This document shows, in pieces, positions 26,895 through 35,394 of a stretch of DNA of 64,000 nt (positions are counted from its first letter, which is position 1; each line of letters begins with the position of its first letter). The stretch covers positions 620,001-684,000 of the forward strand of contig JACKQE010000002.1 in assembly GCA_024233005.1 (NCBI GenBank), written 5' to 3'. The notes beneath the pieces were generated by a model, which was not told the origin of the DNA, did no database searches, and was given only the letters and a program-made list of their open reading frames with translations. This DNA comes from Akkermansiaceae bacterium. Lineage in GTDB: Bacteria > Verrucomicrobiota > Verrucomicrobiia > Verrucomicrobiales > DEV007. The position numbers and the translations under genes are program-made.

Positions 26895-29678
26895 ATGACC
26901 TTGAACACACTTCGCACCTTTCAGACCGGCGCCCAGACCGGGGGCAAGTTCCATTCACTCCCCGCTCTCAAAGAGACTGGGTTGGCGCCGAATCTGGATC
27001 GCCTGCCCATCTCCATCCGGATCGTGCTGGAATCTCTGATCCGGAATTGCGATGGCGTCAAAGTGACCGAGCAGGACGTGCGGAATCTCGCCGGTTACCA
27101 CGCCAAGTCTCCGGGAGACTATGAAATTCCGTTTACCGTCGCCCGCATTGTTCTCCAGGATTTCACCGGCGTGCCCTTGTTGGTGGATCTGGCGGCCATG
27201 CGGTCCAAGGTGAAAGAACTGGGAGCTGATCCGAAAATGGTGGAGCCGCTCGTTCCGGTGGATTTGGTGGTGGACCACAGTGTTCAGGTCGACTTCGCCG
27301 GGACCCAGATGGCCCTGGACCAGAATCTTGCTCTGGAATTCCAACGCAACCAGGAGCGCTATCAATTTCTCAAGTGGGGTGAGCAGGCCTTCAACACGTT
27401 CAAGGTCGTGCCTCCCGGCATCGGCATCGTGCATCAGGTCAATCTGGAATATCTGGCCAAAGGAGTTCTCGAAAAGGACGGTGTCTATTATCCCGACACT
27501 CTTGTCGGGACCGATTCCCACACCACCATGATCAACGGGCTCGGCGTTGTTGGTTGGGGGGTCGGCGGCATCGAGGCGGAAGCGGGCATGCTGGGCCAGC
27601 CGGTGACGTTCCTCGTGCCGGAAGTCGTGGGGGTTTACCTCAGCGGATCGCTCAAAGAGGGCGTTACCGCCACCGATCTGGTGCTTCACGTGACCCAGAT
27701 GCTGCGCAAGCTCGGGGTGGTCGGCAAGTTCGTGGAATTTTACGGTCCCGGTGCGGTCAGTCTGCCGGTGACTGACCGGGCCACGATTGCGAACATGGCT
27801 CCCGAATACGGCGCCACGATGGGCTTTTTCGGGGTCGACGAGGAGACCATCGCCTACCTGCGCGGCACCGGCCGCAGTGAGGAACTGTGTGACACCGTCA
27901 AAAACTACTTCCAGGCCCAGGGACTCTGGGGTATCCCCACGGAAAAAGGCGTGCTCGATTTCACCGCCGAGGTGGAGCTCGATCTCGGCGATGTCGTGCC
28001 CTGTGTGTCCGGTCCGAAACGCCCGCAGGACCGCATTGAAGTGCCTGCTTTGAAATCCAAGTTCAACGAACTGCTCGCCGCCGATGTGAAGGCCGGCGGT
28101 TTCGGCAAGGCATCGACTTCGCAAGTCGTCGAGCACATTGGAGCGGAGTCCGGAAGCGCCGTTTCGGCGGTTGGCGCCACGACCGGCGTCGATGTCCTTT
28201 CCGACAAAACCTCCTATGAAGTCACGGTCGATTCCAAAGCCGGCATCAAGGACACCATCACCGATGGCAGTGTGCTCATCGCCGCCATCACCAGCTGCAC
28301 GAACACTTCGAATCCGAGTGTGATGCTTGCGGCCGGTCTCCTCGCGAAGAAAGCCAATGCGAAGGGGCTCAAGGTGAAGCCTGCCGTGAAGACGAGCCTC
28401 GGGCCAGGCAGCCGGGTGGTGACCGATTATCTCACCAAGACCGGCCTCCAGAGCGAACTTGACCAGCTGGGATTCCAGACGGTCGGGTATGGGTGCACCA
28501 CCTGTATCGGCAACTCCGGTCCCCTCGATGCCGGGATTGAGGACGTGGTCAAAGGCAACGACATCGTTGCGGCCAGTGTGCTCTCCGGGAACCGCAATTT
28601 CGAAGCCCGCGTGCATCAGAGCATCAAGGCAAATTTCCTCATGAGCCCGCCGCTGGTCGTCGCCTACGCCATCGCCGGCACGGTCGATATCGACTTGAGC
28701 AAGGACGAACTGGTTGCCGGCAGTGGTGTTTACCTCAAGGACATCTGGCCCACCTTGCAGGAGGTCCGTGACGCCATGGCTTCCGCGCTGTCGCCCGATG
28801 TCTTCCGCAAGCTCTACACTGACTTCGCCTCACAGAATCCGAAGTGGAACGAGATCCAAGGAAGCATCGGCGAGGTCTTTGGCTGGGACGGCAAGTCCAC
28901 CTACATCCAGCATCCGCCCTTTTTTGCCGACTTCAGCATGACTCCCGGCGACATCACCGAGATCCGCGGAGCCCGGCCGCTCGGCATTTTCGGCGACAGC
29001 GTCACCACCGACCACATCAGCCCGGCCGGCAACATCAAGAAAAACAGTCCCGCCGGACGATTCCTCACCGAAAACGGCGTTGCGCAATCCGATTTCAACA
29101 GCTACGGCAGCCGTCGCGGCAACGACCGGGTGATGACCCGAGGCACCTTCGCCAACGTCCGCATCAAGAACCTGATGCTCGGGGGCAAGGAAGGCGGCAA
29201 CACCCTGCTCCAGCCTTCAGGTGAGGAAACCAGCATTTACGACGCGGCCGAGGCCTACCAAGCGGCCGGTATTCCAAGCATCGTCATCGGAGGTGAAGAC
29301 TACGGCATGGGTTCCAGCCGCGACTGGGCCGCCAAGGGTACCCGTCTCCTCGGGGTGAAGGCCGTTGTCACCAAGTCCTTCGAGCGGATCCATCGTTCCA
29401 ATCTCGTGGGCATGGGCGTGCTGCCCTGCAACTTCAAGAACAAGGCCGATTACGACCAGGTCAAGGATCTGGGTGATGCCACTTTTGACATCCTTGGCAT
29501 CGGCAACGATTTCAAACCCATGGGTGAAGCCACACTCCGCGTGACCACGGTCGCCGGTGAAACATTCGAGGTGCCTCTGATCGTTCGCATCGACACTCCG
29601 GTGGAGATTGATTACTACCGCGCCGGCGGCATCCTGCCCTACGTGCTGGCCCAAATCCTGACTGCGAACGCCAGTTGA
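26895..29678 (+). CDS. acnA: Aconitate hydratase (AcnA/IRP1 type)
   Basis: A 927-residue [4Fe-4S] TCA-cycle enzyme interconverting citrate and isocitrate. Signatures: VDHSVQVDFAG, TDSHTTMINGLGVVGWGVGGIEAEAG in two overlapping parts, the first cluster cysteine in AAITSCTNTSNPSVM, the other two in GYGCTTCIGNSG, and the swivelling domain DYGMGSSRDWAAKG with RSNLVGMGVLP. Length and order match the AcnA/IRP1 type rather than AcnB. ATG 26895 gives the usual short N-terminus; a longer frame from 26826 lies in the promoter region. A small membrane protein gene follows 25 bases later. Confidence 0.96.
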   Translation: MTLNTLRTFQTGAQTGGKFHSLPALKETGLAPNLDRLPISIRIVLESLIRNCDGVKVTEQDVRNLAGYHAKSPGDYEIPFTVARIVLQDFTGVPLLVDLAAMRSKVKELGADPKMVEPLVPVDLVVDHSVQVDFAGTQMALDQNLALEFQRNQERYQFLKWGEQAFNTFKVVPPGIGIVHQVNLEYLAKGVLEKDGVYYPDTLVGTDSHTTMINGLGVVGWGVGGIEAEAGMLGQPVTFLVPEVVGVYLSGSLKEGVTATDLVLHVTQMLRKLGVVGKFVEFYGPGAVSLPVTDRATIANMAPEYGATMGFFGVDEETIAYLRGTGRSEELCDTVKNYFQAQGLWGIPTEKGVLDFTAEVELDLGDVVPCVSGPKRPQDRIEVPALKSKFNELLAADVKAGGFGKASTSQVVEHIGAESGSAVSAVGATTGVDVLSDKTSYEVTVDSKAGIKDTITDGSVLIAAITSCTNTSNPSVMLAAGLLAKKANAKGLKVKPAVKTSLGPGSRVVTDYLTKTGLQSELDQLGFQTVGYGCTTCIGNSGPLDAGIEDVVKGNDIVAASVLSGNRNFEARVHQSIKANFLMSPPLVVAYAIAGTVDIDLSKDELVAGSGVYLKDIWPTLQEVRDAMASALSPDVFRKLYTDFASQNPKWNEIQGSIGEVFGWDGKSTYIQHPPFFADFSMTPGDITEIRGARPLGIFGDSVTTDHISPAGNIKKNSPAGRFLTENGVAQSDFNSYGSRRGNDRVMTRGTFANVRIKNLMLGGKEGGNTLLQPSGEETSIYDAAEAYQAAGIPSIVIGGEDYGMGSSRDWAAKGTRLLGVKAVVTKSFERIHRSNLVGMGVLPCNFKNKADYDQVKDLGDATFDILGIGNDFKPMGEATLRVTTVAGETFEVPLIVRIDTPVEIDYYRAGGILPYVLAQILTANAS

Positions 29679-29703
29679 TCCAGCCGGTGAAGGGGGACAA
29701 TCC

Positions 29704-29985
29704 ATGAACGATGCCTTTGTCCGGGGTTTCAATCTCGGCGAGGCTGTTTTGTGGGGGGTGCTCGCCCTGCTGACATTATTTTGGCGGGCCCCGGACCGTT
29801 TCGCCGGAACGCATTGGAGGCGTTTTTTGCCGGTGGGGTTCCTCATCTTCGGAGTGACCGATCTCATCGAGAGGGAAACCGGGGCCTGGTGGAGGCCCTG
29901 GTGGCTCCTGATGCTGAAAACCGCCTGTGTGGCGTTTTTCTTTTTCACCTGGCGTCGCTGGAGGATCGGATCGGGAACTCGCTGA
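29704..29985 (+). CDS. Small membrane protein, function unknown
   Basis: A 93-residue protein with two to three hydrophobic segments (AVLWGVLALLTLFW, RFLPVGFLIFGVTDLI, WLLMLKTACVAFFFFTW) and a basic C-terminal tail (RRWRIGSGTR). A purine-rich GAAGGGGGA lies seven bases before the ATG, one of the better ribosome-binding sites in the window, and supports it as a real gene. It starts 25 bases after acnA, so co-transcription is likely. I do not recognise a named family. Confidence 0.7.
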   Translation: MNDAFVRGFNLGEAVLWGVLALLTLFWRAPDRFAGTHWRRFLPVGFLIFGVTDLIERETGAWWRPWWLLMLKTACVAFFFFTWRRWRIGSGTR

Positions 29986-30026
29986 GCGGAAGAACTTCCG
30001 CGATCAGGCGACTTCCCGGGAGGAAG
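29986..30026 (+). promoter_or_regulatory. Two adjacent stem-loops between the small membrane gene and the beta-helix gene
   Basis: The first begins on the base after the stop codon at 29985: GCGGAA, loop GAAC, TTCCGC (29986-30001). The second is CTTCC, loop CGGGA, GGAAG (30012-30026). The right arm of the second contains the purine run GGAAGGGA that would serve as ribosome-binding site for the ATG at 30037. There is no T tract, so these do not look like classic terminators. They may stabilise or process the acnA transcript or restrain the next gene; this is inference. Confidence 0.35.
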
Positions 30027-30036
30027 GGAATGCGGC

Positions 30037-31293
30037 ATGCTCCGGGACATGAACCGCCAATTCTTCCTCCTTTGCGTCTGGGCTGCCCGCCTCCTCGTGA
30101 CCACCGCCACTGCCACTGCCCAGGATGCGGCCGCACCTCCTGTCGGTCCCCCTCCGGTGAGGATCGATGCGTCGGCTTACCCCACGCTCCAAGCGGCCCT
30201 CGATGCCCTGCCGGTCACCGGCGGCCTCGTCACCATTCCCCCCGGCAATTACGAAATCACCTCGCCTCTGATTGTCAAAACTCCCGAGACCCGCATCGAA
30301 GGTTCCGGCGCTGCCACCCATGTCCTGAACAAAAACGAGGCGGGGGAGCCGGCATTCCTGCTCCGCCCCGCCGAAGCCGCGGACCCCAAGGCACGCGTCT
30401 GGCGGATCCAGATTGGCAATCTCCGCATCAGTGGCAATCCCAAAAGCGGCGATGGTCTGCGGGCGGACCGGGTTCAGGAAATTTTTCTCCACGGGCTCTC
30501 GATCGACCACAACGGCGGACATGGCATCCATCTCGATGACTGCTACGAGGATCCCCGGATCAGCGACAACATCATCACCTACAATGCCGGGAGCGGTGTC
30601 GAGATCCGTGGTTGTCACGACATTGTGGTTAACGCCAACCACTTTGAGGAGAATCTCGATGCCCTGCGGTGCCTCGATTCGTTCAATCTCTGCATGAACG
30701 GCAACAACATCGACGACCATCTGCGGAACGGCATCGTGATCGAAAATACCTACGGTTCGGTCGTTTCCGGCAACATGATCGAAGAGTGCAACGGCACCGC
30801 CATCATCCTCGACCGCGACGCATACGGAATTACGCTCAGTGCCAATGTGATTGCCCACCACCTCGAAGGTGGCATCGACCTCCGAGATGCCTGGGGCTGT
30901 GCGGTCTCAGGGAACACCTTCACCATCGCCCACAAATTCTCCGTCCGGGTGGGGAAGGATGCCGGGAGGGACAGCATTTCAGCCAATGCCTTCTGCAACA
31001 CTCATATCGGGGAGGGGAAAGATAAGCGTCCGGCGGAGGCCAAGGAACTCATGGGGATCGACGAAGGCACCGGAATCCTGTTGGAAGGCGCCCGCGACGT
31101 GCTGGTTTCGGGTAACACCTTCACCGGATTGTCCACTGCCGCAGTAAAAGCCGACACCGCCTGTGAGAGGCTGCTGATCCATGGCAACCTCGCCACCGAT
31201 TGCGCCCGCAAGCTCCCGGCAGGCACTCCTTGGTTCGATGTTGGGAGGGCCAAGAATTCGGTGGAACAGGGGAATTTGGGGGAACCGAAATAG
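30037..31293 (+). CDS. Secreted right-handed parallel beta-helix protein
   Basis: A 418-residue protein with a signal peptide (FFLLCVWAARLLVTTATATA). From about residue 45 the sequence has the pectate-lyase superfamily opening YPTLQAALDALPVTGGLVTIPPGNYEI, a segment I give only in part, followed by regular coils of about 22-25 residues with repeated N-N or G-N-x-I patterns (DDCYEDPRISDNIITYN, GSVVSGNMIEECNG, DVLVSGNTFTGL). Such proteins bind or cleave polysaccharides, often as lyases or epimerases. No catalytic set is obvious. Starts at 30037 or 30049 are both possible; the first has the purine-rich site. It is 51 bases after the small membrane gene. Confidence 0.82.
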   Translation: MLRDMNRQFFLLCVWAARLLVTTATATAQDAAAPPVGPPPVRIDASAYPTLQAALDALPVTGGLVTIPPGNYEITSPLIVKTPETRIEGSGAATHVLNKNEAGEPAFLLRPAEAADPKARVWRIQIGNLRISGNPKSGDGLRADRVQEIFLHGLSIDHNGGHGIHLDDCYEDPRISDNIITYNAGSGVEIRGCHDIVVNANHFEENLDALRCLDSFNLCMNGNNIDDHLRNGIVIENTYGSVVSGNMIEECNGTAIILDRDAYGITLSANVIAHHLEGGIDLRDAWGCAVSGNTFTIAHKFSVRVGKDAGRDSISANAFCNTHIGEGKDKRPAEAKELMGIDEGTGILLEGARDVLVSGNTFTGLSTAAVKADTACERLLIHGNLATDCARKLPAGTPWFDVGRAKNSVEQGNLGEPK

Positions 31294-31453
31294 CGGGTGG
31301 AGGAACCCTCGGTCCCTGAGGGAATCTACGCGACCTCGTCGTGATCCTGAGCCAAAGAAGGACGGCTCCGGCCGCTTGGAACCGATCCAAGCGGGATCTT
31401 TGTAGACACAAAAAGATTGTGCAGACAGCGTCTCCGGGTGTATCAGAGGCGGC

Positions 31454-31999
31454 ATGTTTGGTTCAGATAAAGCGGCTCCATTCAGAGGCTGGCTTTCCTC
31501 GGCACTCCCCCGGTTGGCGGCCTGGCGCGGTCAGTTGATCCAACGGTGGCGGCATTTCCGCTACCGCGATCTGCACAGGGAGGTGGTGCTGCCCAAGCCG
31601 GGAGCGCTCGGAGATGGAGAGTGGCGGTCCTGCATTGGCAGGGTGGGGGAGCGGCTCGCGGCACGCTATCTTCGTCGGGAGGGGATGAAAATCCTCTACC
31701 GGAATTTCCGGGCTCCGGGCGGGGGAGAAGTCGACCTGGTGTGTCGGGAAAACATGGTGCTGGTTTTTGTCGAGGTCAAAACGCGCACCTCCCAGGCGTA
31801 TGGTCGTCCAGCCGAGGCGGTTTCCAGAGATAAGCAACGCCTTATCATCCGCGGGGCCATCGAGTGGTTGCGGCTGCTCGGTTTCCCAGAGATCGCCTTC
31901 CGCTTTGATATTGTGGAGGTGACTTTAGTCAGAGGCAAGGCACCCAACCTCAACCTGATCCAAGGGGCTTTCCGGATGCCGGGAGATTATCGATATTGA
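31454..31999 (+). CDS. yraN: YraN/UPF0102 family protein (nuclease-like fold)
   Basis: A 181-residue protein. The C-terminal ~120 residues match UPF0102: GERLAARYLRREGMKILYRNFR, then the PD-(D/E)xK-like core GEVDLVCRENMVLVFVEVKTR with Asp, Glu and Lys in nuclease positions, and a late FRFDIVEV strand. The N-terminal ~55 residues are a basic extension not usual for the family, so a later start is conceivable. The role is unproven; a resolvase-like fold suggests DNA metabolism. The stop codon lies within a perfect palindrome (31991-32012). Confidence 0.87.
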   Translation: MFGSDKAAPFRGWLSSALPRLAAWRGQLIQRWRHFRYRDLHREVVLPKPGALGDGEWRSCIGRVGERLAARYLRREGMKILYRNFRAPGGGEVDLVCRENMVLVFVEVKTRTSQAYGRPAEAVSRDKQRLIIRGAIEWLRLLGFPEIAFRFDIVEVTLVRGKAPNLNLIQGAFRMPGDYRY

Positions 32000-32012
32000 G
32001 GCCTCAATATCG
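31991..32012. terminator. Perfect 22-base palindrome at convergent gene ends
   Basis: The left half CGATATTGAGG and the right half CCTCAATATCG are exact reverse complements with no spacer. The palindrome contains the yraN stop codon (TGA at 31997-31999). GGGAG at 31981-31985 and CTCCC at 32015-32019 could extend the stem with a small internal loop. It stands between yraN (plus) and the CPBP protease (ends at 32075 on minus). A bidirectional terminator or an RNA-end stabiliser is the simplest reading, although no T tract is present; a dimeric protein-binding site is another. Confidence 0.5.
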
Positions 32013-32074
32013 AGCTCCCGCGACTTGGTGCGGCCCTGTCACCACCAGGGGCCTTCCACCTTGGAGGGTTTCCG

Positions 32075-32857
32075 TCACACAGGAGCGAAGATCAGCGGAT
32101 AAGCCAGGGCGAGAAAGCCGATGTCGACCATGGCATGGCTCAGCCAAGATCCCCAGACGGTGCCATAGCGCGCGTAGAGCAGCGACCAGACCAGTCCGCC
32201 GCACCCGACACAAAGACTGAGCAGAAAAGCGAAACCACTCGAAAAGAATTGGTCCAGAACCACGAAATGGTGCAGCGAGAAGGCGACGGCGGCGCCGAGG
32301 TGGGCCAAAGCCGGGCGTGTCACGTGGCGGAGATTGCCGTAGACAAACCAGCGCCAGAAAAACTCTTCCAAGGCTGAATTGACGAGGCTCAGGAACACTC
32401 CGAAGGCAAGGTAATGCTCCAGCACTCCCATGTCCGCGATCCGCTGCCGGATCATGGGAACCCCGTCCGCGATCCGGCCACCGAAATAGGCGCTGTGGTT
32501 CAGCAGGAACCACATCAGTCCCACCGCAAGCGCGCCAAAAGCCGTTCCTGTCACCAGAGAAGAGAGGAGGTTCCCTCTGGCCGGGCATTCCCGGGTCAGG
32601 CGCTGCCCCAGTATCCAGCGGGTTGCCAGAAAGGGCCAGAAAAAGAGGAGCACCTTGTCCACTCCATAGATCGCCCGCCCAAGCACCGTCCCCGGGAACA
32701 TCACGAAATACACCAACGCGCCGATCAGAGGCAGGAGGATGGCGGGCCATAAGGCGAGCCAGAGCTTTTTGCGATCGGGTCCGGATGCGGGGAGAGCGAG
32801 CATGGGAGGAAGGGAAAAGAGGAGGATGCCCTGAGTGATCTCCAAGACGTTGGGCAA
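32075..32857 (-). CDS. CPBP family intramembrane metalloprotease (CAAX protease-like)
   Basis: A 260-residue polytopic membrane protein with about seven hydrophobic helices. The Abi/CPBP motifs are present: the glutamate pair and arginine in ALEEFFWRWFVYG, a second conserved segment AFSLHHFVVLD with histidine ligands, and a last WLSHAMVDIGF with His/Asn-type positions. The family includes prenyl-protein proteases and bacteriocin self-immunity proteins; the substrate is unknown here. It is convergent with yraN and divergent from the OmpA-like gene. Confidence 0.87.
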   Translation of the reverse strand: MPNVLEITQGILLFSLPPMLALPASGPDRKKLWLALWPAILLPLIGALVYFVMFPGTVLGRAIYGVDKVLLFFWPFLATRWILGQRLTRECPARGNLLSSLVTGTAFGALAVGLMWFLLNHSAYFGGRIADGVPMIRQRIADMGVLEHYLAFGVFLSLVNSALEEFFWRWFVYGNLRHVTRPALAHLGAAVAFSLHHFVVLDQFFSSGFAFLLSLCVGCGGLVWSLLYARYGTVWGSWLSHAMVDIGFLALAYPLIFAPV

Positions 32858-32980
32858 TCCTGCAGGATTTGTCCAGTGATCTTGCCAAAAGGCGTTTTCA
32901 GAATGACGGGGTCGGGGGAAATCTCTCGCTCATCTGGAATTCTCTGCTACGGTGATTTTTCTATCGATTGGGATGAAGCC

Positions 32981-34306
32981 ATGAACAAGACTCAAGGTAT
33001 TACATTTGGTTCCATTGTTGCGGTGGGTATCGCGGTGTCGCTTGGCATTCTGCTCAACAGGAAGAAAGAGGACGCCTTAGTGGACCCCGGGTCCACGGCT
33101 CCTCCCATGGCGACTGACAATTCTGCTTCTGCCCCGGCTCCCGCATCGCTGCCGGCGGCGGAAAAGGCTCCGCCAAAGCCCGCTTCCTCCGAGGCCCCTC
33201 CAATGAATCCGGAAGGATCGGCCGAGGCTCTTGTCAAAGCGCTCGTCACGCAGGTTGCCAAGAAGGATGTCCCCGGTTTCTTGACGGTTGCGGGGGAGAC
33301 GGCGGTGTCCCCGGAAGTCCGGGGCGCGCTCGAAAAGCTCATCCAGGATCCCTCTCTCATACCGGATCCGCAGATGCCCGCGATGGAGTTGGCCAAGACC
33401 GTCGGCGGCAATCGTTGGTTGCTCAAATTGAAAGCAAAGGAAGGTGACATCACCCGTGAGATCCATGCCGACCTGACCAAGGAGGACGGTGTCTGGAAGG
33501 TGGCCAAGATCCAGGTGCCGTCGCTTCCAACGCCCACTGTCTCGGGACAACTCGCGGTGCAGCCTCCGGCCACCGATTTGGATGCCCTGACCGTGGCGCA
33601 CCTGTTCTCGGCGGCAGCAGAAAAGCTTGATTTCGAGAGCGCCGCCCGCTTTGCGGACCCTGGCAAGGTCAGTGACGAACGGCTCGCGGCTTTGCTTATC
33701 GCCATGGAGGAGGGCGGCTACAAACTGGTGCCGCAACGGCCTCTCATCGCCACCTTGTCGAAAGAGGACATTTCCTGGGTTCTGGCGCGACTGGCCTCCA
33801 AGGATGGCAGCTCCGAATTCGCCTTGGAACTGGGGAAAGACCCCCAAAAAGGCTGGCTTGTGCGGGGCCTCACCTTTGACAAAATGCTGGCGGCCCTCGC
33901 CGACAAGGAGGGCTCCGGCACGGCTTACACGCCGATCGTGGATGATCTCAAAGGCGGGGAATCCATTGTCCTGTTCTTCGAGTATGACAACACCCGTGTC
34001 ACCCCGAGGACGTTGCGGCAGTTGGACATCATCGCCAAGATTCTCAAGCAGGACCATACCCGCAAAATCCACATCAACGGACATGCGGATGCCAAAGGCA
34101 GTGATGACTACAACGAAGCCCTGAGCGACAAGCGCGCTTTCGCCGTGAAGGAAGCTCTCGAAAGCCTAGGGGTGGCCGAGTCACAGGTCGTGACCCAGTC
34201 TTATGGGGAATCGCGCCCGATCCGTCCCAATTTCAATCCGGATGGATCCGACAATCCGCAAGGGAGATCCAAAAACCGCCGCGCCGAGGTCCGGCTGGAT
34301 TTCTGA
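32981..34306 (+). CDS. OmpA-family outer-envelope protein with N-terminal anchor
   Basis: A 441-residue protein. It has an N-terminal hydrophobic segment (ITFGSIVAVGIAVSLGILL) that could be an anchor or uncleaved signal, then an Ala/Pro-rich linker, a middle region of about 200 residues I cannot assign, and a C-terminal OmpA/MotB peptidoglycan-binding domain from about residue 325. The binding motifs are seen: INGHADAKGSDDYNEALSDKRAFAVKEAL in part, and a final SKNRRAEVRLDF with the conserved Arg. It probably links membrane and cell wall. I chose ATG 32981; a longer frame from 32876 lies in the divergent spacer. It overlaps mutY by one base (TGATG). Confidence 0.88.
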   Translation: MNKTQGITFGSIVAVGIAVSLGILLNRKKEDALVDPGSTAPPMATDNSASAPAPASLPAAEKAPPKPASSEAPPMNPEGSAEALVKALVTQVAKKDVPGFLTVAGETAVSPEVRGALEKLIQDPSLIPDPQMPAMELAKTVGGNRWLLKLKAKEGDITREIHADLTKEDGVWKVAKIQVPSLPTPTVSGQLAVQPPATDLDALTVAHLFSAAAEKLDFESAARFADPGKVSDERLAALLIAMEEGGYKLVPQRPLIATLSKEDISWVLARLASKDGSSEFALELGKDPQKGWLVRGLTFDKMLAALADKEGSGTAYTPIVDDLKGGESIVLFFEYDNTRVTPRTLRQLDIIAKILKQDHTRKIHINGHADAKGSDDYNEALSDKRAFAVKEALESLGVAESQVVTQSYGESRPIRPNFNPDGSDNPQGRSKNRRAEVRLDF

Positions 34307-35382
34307 TGGTTGTGGTGTCCGGTGTGTCCTCCAAGCCGGAAAGTCTGCCGGGAGCCTTTGATCCCTCGGTGGAGGCCGCGGATTTCGCGAGGTCTCTGAT
34401 TGACTGGTTCCGTCGCGAAGGTCGCGATTACCCGTGGCGCCGCACCCGCGATCCATACGCCATTTTGGTCTCGGAGATCATGCTCCAGCAAACCCAGATT
34501 GCCACGGTGCTTGGCCGGGGCTACTACGATCGTTGGTTCGGGACCTTTCCCGATGTCGGGAGTCTCGCTGCCGCGCCGGAGGACGCCTTGCTCAAGGCCT
34601 GGGAAGGGTTGGGTTATTACAACCGGGTCCGTAATCTGCAACGCGCCGCCCGGGCGGTGATTGATGATCACGGGGGCCGGTTTCCTGACACGGTTGAGGG
34701 ACTGCTCACGTTGCCCGGAGTCGGGCGTTACACCGCCGGGGCGGTGGCCAGTTTTGCATTTGATCTCCCCGCGCCATTGGTGGATGGCAATGTGGCCCGC
34801 GTCTTTTCGCGATTGGGAGACCTGCGTGATCCGGTCGATGCCCCGGCCACCTTGAAACGGCTCTGGGATTGGGCCGCGATGCTCGTTCCGGCGAAAGACG
34901 CCAGGGCATACAACAACGCCTTGATGGAACTGGGGCAGCAAACCTGCACCAAGTCGGCGCCATCCTGCCAGAAATGTCCCGTGGCCCGACATTGCCGGAC
35001 TCATGAGCCCGAAACGCTCCCCGTGAAAAAGGCCGCCCGGTCCACCATCGCGGTGATTGAAAGAGTGGTTTGGAGCATCGATCAGGGGCGGGTTTGGTTG
35101 GAACGCGAGATCGGGAGCCGGAGGCACGGACTCTGGAAATTGCCAGCTCTCGACCCCGATCTGAATCCGGTCCCGGTTGCCCTCGGGAAGTGGAAATACG
35201 CCATCACCCACCACCGGGTGAACTTGATTGCCCATCGTGGAAGCCCCGCCGAATGCGCCCGTCCCGCTGACGGGGAATGGATTTCCGTGGAGCACGGACT
35301 TCAGGGACTTGCGTTGTCATCGCCCCACCGCCGGGCTCTGGAGTCGCTCCTCGCCTCGGAGCAGTTCTCGCTCAACGGCTGA
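34306..35382 (+). CDS. mutY: A/G-specific adenine DNA glycosylase
   Basis: A 358-residue base-excision-repair enzyme that removes adenine paired with 8-oxoguanine. Catalytic Glu 57 is in SEIMLQQTQ, the helix-hairpin-helix has LPGVGRYTAGAV, and catalytic Asp 160 is in LVDGNVARVF. The [4Fe-4S] cysteines have the canonical spacing C214-x6-C221-x2-C224-x5-C230. The C-terminal ~100 residues form the NUDIX-like domain that reads 8-oxoG (GLWKLPAL, ITHHRVNL). ATG 34306 shares a base with the stop of the OmpA-like gene (TGATG), so translation is probably coupled. Confidence 0.95.
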   Translation: MVVVSGVSSKPESLPGAFDPSVEAADFARSLIDWFRREGRDYPWRRTRDPYAILVSEIMLQQTQIATVLGRGYYDRWFGTFPDVGSLAAAPEDALLKAWEGLGYYNRVRNLQRAARAVIDDHGGRFPDTVEGLLTLPGVGRYTAGAVASFAFDLPAPLVDGNVARVFSRLGDLRDPVDAPATLKRLWDWAAMLVPAKDARAYNNALMELGQQTCTKSAPSCQKCPVARHCRTHEPETLPVKKAARSTIAVIERVVWSIDQGRVWLEREIGSRRHGLWKLPALDPDLNPVPVALGKWKYAITHHRVNLIAHRGSPAECARPADGEWISVEHGLQGLALSSPHRRALESLLASEQFSLNG

Positions 35383-35394
35383 GAGGCTACCTTT

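Noticed and set aside
26955..28616. A 553-codon minus-strand frame inside aconitase
   Set aside because: Antisense to a conserved enzyme with all motifs; the predicted protein is low-complexity and His/Gly-rich.
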